In this document: piece by piece, positions 1-5,723 of the stretch | Numbering within the stretch: position 1 is the stretch's first letter | Layout: each line of letters begins with the position of its first letter | Assembly: GCA_015490215.1 (NCBI GenBank) | Contig: WFYH01000249.1 | Span: 1-7,275, forward strand | DNA from: Aquificaceae bacterium | GTDB taxonomy: Bacteria > Aquificota > Aquificia > Aquificales > Aquificaceae | Direction of reading: 5' to 3' | DNA length: 7,275 bases | Notes under the pieces: model-generated | The model's input: only the letters and a program-made list of their open reading frames with translations | Told to the model about the DNA's origin: nothing | Database searches by the model: none | Made by a program: the position numbers and the translations under genes

Positions 1-190
1 CGCACACCCCCGGCTCCATCCCGTAGATCACATCGTAGGAAACCATCTGGTGCCCGGGTCCTATGGGACCGACGACGGGAACGAACCTTCTACATACGAG
101 GGTGTCCTTAGCAACCTCCACAACCGCTTTATCTATGTGCTCCCACTCTTCTGCTGTAAGGGGTGCTTCTTCCCTTCCAAGAAAGTCCAT
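1..190 (-). CDS. enc: Family 1 encapsulin shell protein, N-terminal part (runs off left edge)
   Basis: Only the first 63 codons are present. The start MDFLGREEAPLT, then EEWEHID, a K-x2-L-x2-RRF-V stretch and VVGPIGPG, is the N-terminal pattern of HK97-fold encapsulins. It lines up without gaps, as I remember them, with Myxococcus xanthus EncA (DFLGHAENPL...EEEW...GRRILDIYGPLGAG) and with Thermotoga maritima encapsulin (EFLKRSFAPLT...W...ID...GP). Family 1 shells self-assemble into protein nanocompartments that enclose cargo enzymes, often ferritin-like proteins or peroxidases, through C-terminal targeting peptides. The ATG at 190 is supported by an AAAAGGAGG ribosome binding site just upstream. 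The gene follows thiL after 39 nt on the same strand. No cargo gene lies upstream in the window, and neither ThiL nor the cytochrome b fusion ends in a recognisable targeting peptide, so cargo must lie beyond the left edge or elsewhere. Family assignment is strong; the C-terminal two thirds cannot be seen. Confidence 0.9.
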   Translation of the reverse strand, partial: MDFLGREEAPLTAEEWEHIDKAVVEVAKDTLVCRRFVPVVGPIGPGHQMVSYDVIYGMEPGVC

Positions 191-212
191 TTTGCCCTAC
201 CTCCTTTTGCAC

Positions 213-218
213 ATTATA
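213..218 (-). promoter_or_regulatory. Possible -10 element (TATAAT) before the encapsulin gene
   Basis: Read on the minus strand, a perfect TATAAT lies in the 39-nt gap between thiL and the encapsulin start, just upstream of its ribosome binding site. No well-spaced -35 hexamer is visible, and a transcript from here would have a leader of only about 15 nt. It may give encapsulin its own transcription in addition to read-through from thiL, or it may be chance in an AT-rich gap. Confidence 0.3.
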
Positions 219-229
219 CCTTAAGCCCC

Positions 230-1144
230 TCAAAAATGAGAGTAACCTCCCGAGACTTCCTTGCCGTCTACGTAAACTCCGGATCCTTCCGAAACGTTTC
301 CTATCTCCGTCATGTCCAAAAAGGGGTTCCACCTTTCCTTGGGATGGGTAAAGAGGATTTGGTAGTCTTCCCCTCCGAAGAGGGCGTATTGAACAGGATC
401 CTTACCTCTTTCCTCACAGAACATCTTAAGCTCCTTTGAAAGAGGAAGCTTTTTTGAGTCTATGTCTATTCTTACCCCGCTCATGGAAGCTACGTGCCTT
501 GCGTCTGCTACGAGTCCATCGCTTATATCCACTGCACAGCTTGCATACTTCACGAGGTGCTTAACGTAATCTATCCGTGCGGTGGGTCTGAGGTGCCTCT
601 CTATCAGGGCAAGCTCGTGGGGTTTATAGTCCTTTCTGTTTTCCAAAAGGAGTTCAAGTCCTGCCCTTGAGTCCCCGAGCGTTCCGGATACAAAAAGGCT
701 GTCTCCCGGCTTTGCGCCGTCCCTCCTTAGAGGTCTTTCGCTCTCTCCCACCGCAAAGACATCTATGACCGTTTCCCTGCCTTTACTTACATTCCCGCCC
801 ACAACCTCACACTTGTAAAACTCGCAGGCTTTCTTTATACCCTCGTAGAGCCTTTCTACATAGGAAGCTTCTATGTTGGGAAGAATGAGAGAGACCAAAA
901 GCCAGCGGGGGTTTCCGCCCCCGGCTATTATGTCGCTTACGTTTACGCTTACAGCTTTCCAGCCTACCGCCTCGGGGGGGTATCTCTTCAGGAAGTGGAC
1001 CCCTTCCACAAGAGCGTCGGTGGTCATAAGGAGGTATCTATCACCGAACTTGAGTGCAGCGCAGTCGTGCCCTATCTCCCGGGAGCCGAGGATGTCCTTC
1101 AGCCTTTTTATAAGTCCGAACTCCCCCAAGTCGGATATAAGCAT
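230..1144 (-). CDS. thiL: Thiamine-phosphate kinase ThiL
   Basis: ThiL phosphorylates thiamine monophosphate with ATP to give thiamine diphosphate, the last step of cofactor synthesis, in the cytoplasm. The 304-residue protein has the usual length and the family signatures in order: GEFGLI (7-12), the Mg/ATP-binding TTDALVEGVHF (41-51), VNVSDIIAGGGNP (67-79, Asp71), VVGGNVSKG (114-122), DGAKPGD (142-148), VDISDGLVAD (205-214) and FGGEDYQILFT (256-266). Long stretches, such as RPTARIDYVKH and HPKERWNPFLDMTEIG, match my memory of Aquifex aeolicus ThiL almost residue for residue. Two positions differ from the common consensus: the usual GDD near residue 26 is GHD, and GGD at 116-118 is GGN, a change I believe Aquifex shares. 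The start follows the cytochrome b stop by 17 nt and has only a weak ribosome binding site, so translation may be coupled to the gene before it. Confidence 0.95.
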   Translation of the reverse strand: MLISDLGEFGLIKRLKDILGSREIGHDCAALKFGDRYLLMTTDALVEGVHFLKRYPPEAVGWKAVSVNVSDIIAGGGNPRWLLVSLILPNIEASYVERLYEGIKKACEFYKCEVVGGNVSKGRETVIDVFAVGESERPLRRDGAKPGDSLFVSGTLGDSRAGLELLLENRKDYKPHELALIERHLRPTARIDYVKHLVKYASCAVDISDGLVADARHVASMSGVRIDIDSKKLPLSKELKMFCEERGKDPVQYALFGGEDYQILFTHPKERWNPFLDMTEIGNVSEGSGVYVDGKEVSGGYSHF

Positions 1145-1161
1145 AAAGCCTAATTGTAGTG

Positions 1162-3114
1162 CTATTTACCCCCCAAAAGGAAGAAGCCTTTCCCCTCCGC
1201 AAAGGATATAGCCAAACTGGTGGCGGGCTTTAGCTCCCTTACCACCTTAAAGGTCTTTACTACGTCTGGGTTCTTTGTTTCTACGAGCTTGAGTTCAACA
1301 GTATGCTTTCCGGGCTTTAGCAAGAACTCCTCGTAGACGTATATGGAAGCGTCCTTTCTCAGTCCACGGGGATCGTAGCGCTTTTCAAGAAGGGTTTTGC
1401 CGTCCACCTTAAAGGTGAGAAGTATTGGAGATCTTTCTATAGCTATGTTCTGCATCGCCTTCATGTGCTCTAACTTGCTGTGGGTTCCTTCCGCTTTTTT
1501 GACAGGTGAGGAGCGGTATTTGAAGGTAATAACCGCAAGGGCTTTATCGGTGGGGTAAAAGTCCATCCTGTCGGTAGTCAGGGGGTAGAAGGTAAGGAAA
1601 GGAATGAAGAGAAGAACGGAGGCGAGGATAGGGTTTACCTTGTTCCTCGCCACGAAAGTAACATCCTCGGGCAGCCGGGAAGGGTCCTTAAGGGCGTTAA
1701 GGAAGTCTTCAACTTCCTTGTCAATGTTCGCTACGCTGGGAGCCTCCACAACCCTGATGCGACCCCTCTCAAGGGTTTTAAGGAGTCTGGGTCTCCTCTT
1801 GCCTGTAAACCTCGCTTCCGTCCACTCAACGCCTTCCCTGAAGTAGCAGTCTATACCATCACAAGAAACCACCATAACACCTTTGACCTCTTTCAGGATG
1901 TCCCTCATCCAGACAGCATTTACCGCTCCCGCACAGGGGAAGGTGTAAACCCTGACGCCGTTCCTTTCCTCTACCTGTGCCGCGAAGGAACAGCGAAAGA
2001 CCGCAAGGTCCGGCTTCTTGGAACGCAGGTCTTCCAAAATGTTCTGTATGGGAACGGTCGGTATCTCGTTGGCTCCGTAGTTACAGGAGGCTACACATAT
2101 TCCGCATCCAGCACATTTACTTTCTATAACTTCAGCTTTCTCCTCCTTTTCTGAGATCCTCTTCATGTATATGGCTTCGTAGGGGCAATCTAAGAAACAC
2201 TGTCTGCACCCCTCACACTTGTCTTCCAAGACATGAGCCGGTGGATTTCTGCGCCCCTTTATAAGCCACGGAAAGGCGGTAAGTATCCCGAAAAAGCCCA
2301 AAAAGAGTATCCAGTTCACCGAAAGGGGGAACACCTTAAAGAGGGGATAACCCGTAAGATAAAACCAGTCCAAGCTCATGGAGAAGGGAACCTTTCCGAG
2401 GTCTGCGGGCGGGTCGCTCTTTGCAGGAAAAAGAATGGAGACCGCTACCACATAAACGGTAAGGAGGATCATAAGCTCCTTGGGAGGGAAAAGGCGGGGT
2501 CTTGAGATCCTCATAACGTGAACCCACAAGGTAAATACCAACAGGATGGTTACCGCTATATGTCCGAACAGAAGAATTCTGAAGAGTCCACCCAAGTTTT
2601 TTATGTCTGTCCCGAGAAAGGCACTCATAAGGGCATGTCCGAATATGGGGATCACGCTGAAAAACTTGGCGGTCAAAAGTCCAGTCAGCTGTGCCCTCTC
2701 GTCCCACACCAGCAGGTAGCCGGAGATACCTATGGCGAGGAAAAGAAGCAGGGTCCCCACACCCGAGACCCACGCTATCCAGCGGAACATCCTGAACCTA
2801 TCGGTAAAGATCATCTGGAGCATGTGCAAAACCGCAAAGAGGATCAGCCCGTCGGAGGAATACCTGTGTATGCTCCTCATAAGGCTTCCTAAGAAGGATG
2901 AGGAAATGGCTTCCACCGAAGCGTGGGCACCTTTGGGATCTACATCGTAGAAGAAGAAGAGGTATATACCCGATATAACATCTATTATTAATAGGAATAC
3001 CGTTATAGCCCCGAGGTAATAAAGGGGATTGAGCCTTGAAGAGTATATCCCACTTAAGGCGTAGCCTATTCTCTGCATAACCCTGTAGGTGGGGCTGACG
3101 GTTACCATTTCCAT
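1162..3114 (-). CDS. Fused cytochrome b / ferredoxin / MvhD-like membrane oxidoreductase with periplasmic C-terminal domain
   Basis: This 650-residue protein has five parts. Residues 1-285 form a cytochrome b/b6-like core with about six membrane helices. Its four haem ligands are His83 and His97 (helix B) and His185 and His199 (helix D), each pair 14 apart, so it should hold two b haems; GYLLVWD (132-138) is a typical helix C end. Residues 300-344 carry two [4Fe-4S] ferredoxin motifs (C300, C303, C306, C310; C334, C337, C340, C344). Residues 368-475 resemble the MvhD/FlpD [2Fe-2S] domain, with Cys375, Cys394 (PCAG), Cys418 and Cys423 (SC-x4-C). A further helix lies at 495-511, and 512-650 is an unrecognised, probably beta-rich domain. 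Positive-inside charges put the Fe-S domains in the cytoplasm and the tail in the periplasm. A role passing electrons between the quinone pool and a soluble Fe-S or flavin partner is inference. The quinone-site PEWY motif of bc1 complexes is replaced by LDWF (249-251 and following). The start at 3114 has GGAGG six nt upstream. It is transcribed divergently from the haem-copper cluster. Confidence 0.85.
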   Translation of the reverse strand: MEMVTVSPTYRVMQRIGYALSGIYSSRLNPLYYLGAITVFLLIIDVISGIYLFFFYDVDPKGAHASVEAISSSFLGSLMRSIHRYSSDGLILFAVLHMLQMIFTDRFRMFRWIAWVSGVGTLLLFLAIGISGYLLVWDERAQLTGLLTAKFFSVIPIFGHALMSAFLGTDIKNLGGLFRILLFGHIAVTILLVFTLWVHVMRISRPRLFPPKELMILLTVYVVAVSILFPAKSDPPADLGKVPFSMSLDWFYLTGYPLFKVFPLSVNWILFLGFFGILTAFPWLIKGRRNPPAHVLEDKCEGCRQCFLDCPYEAIYMKRISEKEEKAEVIESKCAGCGICVASCNYGANEIPTVPIQNILEDLRSKKPDLAVFRCSFAAQVEERNGVRVYTFPCAGAVNAVWMRDILKEVKGVMVVSCDGIDCYFREGVEWTEARFTGKRRPRLLKTLERGRIRVVEAPSVANIDKEVEDFLNALKDPSRLPEDVTFVARNKVNPILASVLLFIPFLTFYPLTTDRMDFYPTDKALAVITFKYRSSPVKKAEGTHSKLEHMKAMQNIAIERSPILLTFKVDGKTLLEKRYDPRGLRKDASIYVYEEFLLKPGKHTVELKLVETKNPDVVKTFKVVRELKPATSLAISFAEGKGFFLLGGK

Positions 3115-3187
3115 GGCTTTCCTCCGTGCAAGTAATTACACACTTACTGAGCCGATACTAAAAATAATAGGAATAATTGATAGGTAA

Positions 3188-3208
3188 ATCATAATTTTTT
3201 CTTATGAT
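3188..3208. repeat. Inverted repeat ATCATAA-N7-TTATGAT in the divergent promoter region
   Basis: Perfect 7-bp arms at 3188-3194 and 3202-3208 are separated by TTTTTTC. The right arm overlaps the FNR-like palindrome at 3204-3217. With TTGAT at 3177-3181, the region holds four TTGAT/ATCAA-like half-sites in about 40 bp. It is more likely a protein-binding site than an RNA hairpin, because the stem is short and almost wholly AT. Confidence 0.4.
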
Positions 3209-3217
3209 ATATATCAG
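3204..3217. promoter_or_regulatory. Putative CRP/FNR-family (FNR/DNR/NnrR-like) binding site
   Basis: The sequence ATGAT-ATAT-ATCAG matches the FNR/DNR consensus TTGAT-N4-ATCAA at 8 of 10 defined positions and contains the perfect 12-bp palindrome TGATATATATCA (3205-3216). It lies between the divergent cytochrome b fusion and the haem-copper operon, 84 bp before the first start codon on the right. A -10-like TATATA at 3258-3263 would put the site near -60, a known activating position for this family. Control by oxygen, nitrate or NO through such a regulator would fit nirS and NO reductase genes; this is inferred from the site alone, and the AT-rich context raises the chance of a coincidental match. 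Confidence 0.45.
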
Positions 3218-3286
3218 GATTTCTTATAGAAATATGAGTAAAAGGTCGTAAACTGAATATATAGGGGTAAGTGAATAAACATTTAC

Positions 3287-3291
3287 GGAGG
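3287..3291 (+). promoter_or_regulatory. Ribosome binding site that fixes the small subunit start at 3300
   Basis: GGAGG here lies eight nt before ATG 3300. The in-frame GTG at 3291 falls inside this motif, so it cannot be the start it serves. Confidence 0.75.
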
Positions 3292-3299
3292 TGCGTAGG

Positions 3300-3473
3300 A
3301 TGGGTACGGAGAAGAAGACGCCGTTCCTGCAGCTCTTCTTTGACGATTTTATGCTCCTGCTGTTTTTGGGAGTCACAGTCTATGCAGTCTCCTACCTGAT
3401 ATGGGGACTCATAGAACTTGCATGGCTCCCGCCGATACCTGACGAGATAAAGCAAGCGCTCTTAGGGAGGTGA
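3300..3473 (+). CDS. Small single-helix membrane subunit of the haem-copper complex (subunit IIa-like)
   Basis: The 57-residue protein has a short polar N-terminus (MGTEKKTPF), one hydrophobic helix at about residues 18-41 and a polar tail ending in LLGR. It lies at the head of the cluster, with its stop six nt before the subunit II start. B-type haem-copper enzymes such as Thermus ba3 have a tiny one-helix subunit IIa that occupies the place of a helix of the larger subunit II in A-type oxidases; this protein has the right topology and gene position, though it is longer than the 34-residue Thermus chain. It has no metal-binding motif. Assignment rests on position and topology, not on clear sequence similarity. 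The ATG at 3300 is chosen over the GTG at 3291 because of the spacing to GGAGG. Confidence 0.75.
   Translation: MGTEKKTPFLQLFFDDFMLLLFLGVTVYAVSYLIWGLIELAWLPPIPDEIKQALLGR
3466..3470 (+). promoter_or_regulatory. Ribosome binding site that fixes the subunit II start at 3479
   Basis: GGAGG ends eight nt before ATG 3479. The upstream in-frame GTG at 3470 overlaps the motif and the previous stop codon, so the ATG is preferred. Confidence 0.75.
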
Positions 3474-3478
3474 GTGCC

Positions 3479-4009
3479 ATGGCTCTATTGCCACCTAAGG
3501 AGGGTTGGATCCATCAGAAGGTAGCAAAGGACGAGAAGATCTGGATGGGCATGGCTTTCGTGGTCTCTATATTCCTCTTCTTCTGGATGATCATCTGGCA
3601 CGTATACGCAAAGCAGAACCCCTCTTTCGTTACCTACAAGACTACTCCCGAGGAGTTCTACGAGCTGACCCAAGCCTTTATTGAGAAATACAAGGTAGGA
3701 GAGGAAAACGGGATACCCGTTGTAAAACCTCCGCCCGGAAGCGATGTCTTCCTGCTTGCCCGTCAGTTCAGGTGGGAGCCGGTTCTTATACTCAAGAAGG
3801 GAGAAGAGTATAGGTTCCACATCTCTTCCCTTGATGTTCTACACGGATTTTCCATCCAGCCGGTGAACATGAACTTTATGGTCTTTCCCAAATACGACTA
3901 TGTTCTCACCTTCAGACCCACCTCGGCGGGTGAGTTTGCCATAGTGTGCAACGAGTTCTGCGGTATAGGTCACCACATGATGATAGGCAAGATAATCGTT
4001 GAAGAATAG
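3479..4009 (+). CDS. CuA-binding subunit II of a B-type haem-copper oxidoreductase (NorS-like)
   Basis: This 176-residue protein is close in length to Thermus ba3 subunit II (168). It has one N-terminal membrane helix (about 22-43), a linker, and a periplasmic cupredoxin domain. The complete binuclear CuA site is visible: His122 in SSLDVLHGFS, and Cys157, Glu159 (backbone), Cys161, His165 and Met168 in CNEFCGIGHHMM. The domain therefore should take electrons from a soluble cytochrome c and pass them to the low-spin haem of subunit I, whose gene starts 13 nt downstream. It lacks the second N-terminal helix of A-type subunit II, as expected for the B family. Because subunit I lacks the O2-reductase tyrosine, I infer that this is the electron-entry subunit of a nitric oxide reductase like NorS of ammonia oxidisers, not of an oxidase. 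The CuA assignment itself is firm; the NOR role is inferred. Confidence 0.92.
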   Translation: MALLPPKEGWIHQKVAKDEKIWMGMAFVVSIFLFFWMIIWHVYAKQNPSFVTYKTTPEEFYELTQAFIEKYKVGEENGIPVVKPPPGSDVFLLARQFRWEPVLILKKGEEYRFHISSLDVLHGFSIQPVNMNFMVFPKYDYVLTFRPTSAGEFAIVCNEFCGIGHHMMIGKIIVEE

Positions 4010-4022
4010 GGAGGTGTGAGTT

Positions 4023-5720
4023 ATGGCTGTGGCTGTTCATGAAGGTGAGAAGTGGTTCAGAACCTGTGATGTCACCGGTTTTAAGGTTGACCTGAGGGCT
4101 GAAAAGATAGCCCGTGTAAACGCCGTAATGGCGGTTGTGTCCTTCCTCATAGCGGTTATAGCCGCACTGCTTCTGGTCTTGACCAGATGGCAGCTCTTCC
4201 ACATTTTGCCCGTTGACTGGTATTACAGGGTTTTGACCCTTCACGGATTGGACGCTCTTGTCTTTTGGATAATCTTCTTTGAACTTGCGGCGCTCGTTTT
4301 CGGATCCACCGCATTTCTTAACACAAGACTGTCGTCTCCAGCCCTCGCATGGGGTGGAACCTTCTTAGCCATAGTAGGTTGGCTTTTGGTTAACTACACC
4401 ATCTTGGCGGGTCAGGCGGACGTCCTTATGACCTCCTACGCACCCCTAAAAGCTCATCCCCTCTTTTACTTGGGAATGATCCTTTTTGCGGTGGGGGCGC
4501 TTCTGATAGTTATGGTCTTCTTCGGAAACCTGATGATATGGAGAAGGGAAAACCCCGGACAGTCCCTACCCTTATTTGTATACGGACTGATGGCGGCTGC
4601 AATAATAGCTGTGGTAACCATAGCCTCGGGAGCCATCATCTACATCCCGACACTCCTTTGGTCTATGGGGATAATCTCGGATATTGACCCCGCTGTGTAT
4701 AAGCTCGTTTGGTGGGGTTTGGGACACCCCTCCCAGCAGATTAACGTTGCCGCTCACGTTTCGGTGTGGTATCTGATAGCTTTCCTGACTGTAGGCGGAA
4801 CTTCTATAAACGAAAAGGTTAGCAGATTCGCCTTTGTCCTTTACATCATCGCCATAAACGTAGCTTCCGCTCACCACCTGCTCGTTGACCCTGCGGTAAG
4901 CCCCGTTTGGAAGGTTTGGAACACTAGCTACGTTATGTATCTTGCAGTTTTCGCTTCTATGATCCACGCCTTTGCGGTTCCCTCCGCCATAGAGGTGGCT
5001 CAGAGGAGGAGAGGATACACCAACGGTCTGTTTGAGTGGCTCAAGCGTGCACCTTGGGGCAACCCCGCCTTCTCGGGGATGATGCTCTCCATGATCATCT
5101 TCGGTTTCATCGGCGGTATAACCGGTGTGGTAAACGGAATGGAGCAGACCAACATAATCGTTCACAACACCCTCTCCATTCCCGGACACTTTAAGGGAGC
5201 GGTTGTAGGAGGAACAGCTCTTGCCTTCATGTCCATAACCTACTACTTGATACCTCTACTCTTCAGGAAGAAGATAGCCTTCTACGGAGTCGCTAAGTTC
5301 GTTCCTTGGCTCTTCGGAATAGGTATAGCCATCTTGGCGGTGTCTATGTATATCCTCGGAGCCTTCGGTATACCCAGAAGGCACTGGGACATAACCTTCT
5401 CCGGTGGACCCTTCACCTACACCTTCAACCCCGTAACCGACTTCTTCTGGGCACTCTTCGGTCTCGGTGGAATACTTGCGGTGCTCGGTGCCCTGATATG
5501 GATAATTCAGGTTGTAGTGTCCGTGTTCTTCGGACAGCCCTTCAGGGGACCCCAAGACCTTCAGATCCCTATAGCTGAGCCTCCTCCCGCTAAGGAAGAA
5601 GAGCATGACGGATTCGCCGCTCCCGGAACATTTGCTCTGGTACTTCTGTTCATAACCGCCTTCATCATATTCGTTGCCCTTAACTACGGTTGGCTCTCCG
5701 CAATGTGGGAGGTCAAGTAA
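4023..5720 (+). CDS. B-type haem-copper subunit I, probably a nitric oxide reductase (sNOR/NorY-like) rather than an oxidase
   Basis: The 565-residue protein has about 13 membrane helices and lines up along its length with Thermus ba3 subunit I (YAPLKAHPLFYLG for YPPLKGHWAFYLG; IVHNTLSIPGHF for VVHNTAWVPGHF). Retained: low-spin haem ligand His74 (LTLHG), CuB or FeB ligands His235, His284 and His285, high-spin haem ligand His389, Asp289 and His381. Changed, in ba3 numbering: cross-linked Tyr237 is Gln239, Tyr244 is Val, Ser309 is Ala, Thr312 is Ile, Asp372 is Asn377, and low-spin haem ligand His386 is Lys391. The tyrosine is needed to split O2 and is absent from NO reductases, so reduction of 2 NO to N2O in the membrane is the better guess. 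The setting between a CuA subunit and SenC, just before nirS, supports this. GGAGG at 4010-4014 fixes the start. Family membership is near certain; substrate is inference, and databases may label it cytochrome c oxidase subunit I. Confidence 0.93.
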   Translation: MAVAVHEGEKWFRTCDVTGFKVDLRAEKIARVNAVMAVVSFLIAVIAALLLVLTRWQLFHILPVDWYYRVLTLHGLDALVFWIIFFELAALVFGSTAFLNTRLSSPALAWGGTFLAIVGWLLVNYTILAGQADVLMTSYAPLKAHPLFYLGMILFAVGALLIVMVFFGNLMIWRRENPGQSLPLFVYGLMAAAIIAVVTIASGAIIYIPTLLWSMGIISDIDPAVYKLVWWGLGHPSQQINVAAHVSVWYLIAFLTVGGTSINEKVSRFAFVLYIIAINVASAHHLLVDPAVSPVWKVWNTSYVMYLAVFASMIHAFAVPSAIEVAQRRRGYTNGLFEWLKRAPWGNPAFSGMMLSMIIFGFIGGITGVVNGMEQTNIIVHNTLSIPGHFKGAVVGGTALAFMSITYYLIPLLFRKKIAFYGVAKFVPWLFGIGIAILAVSMYILGAFGIPRRHWDITFSGGPFTYTFNPVTDFFWALFGLGGILAVLGALIWIIQVVVSVFFGQPFRGPQDLQIPIAEPPPAKEEEHDGFAAPGTFALVLLFITAFIIFVALNYGWLSAMWEVK

Positions 5721-5723
5721 CCC

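Noticed and set aside
3177..3192. TTGAT-N6-ATCAT as a second full FNR site
   Set aside because: The spacer is six, not four, so it is kept only as possible half-sites.
3291..3299. GTG start for the small membrane subunit
   Set aside because: The GTG lies within the GGAGGTG ribosome binding motif; ATG 3300 is properly spaced.
4572..5189. Open frame of about 205 codons on the minus strand opposite subunit I
   Set aside because: It is a shadow of a well-conserved membrane protein gene; the predicted protein has no family resemblance.
4023..5720. Plain cytochrome c oxidase subunit I assignment
   Set aside because: The active-site tyrosine and most K-channel residues are missing, and the gene neighbours are senC and nirS, so an O2 reductase is less likely than an NO reductase. 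It is not fully excluded.
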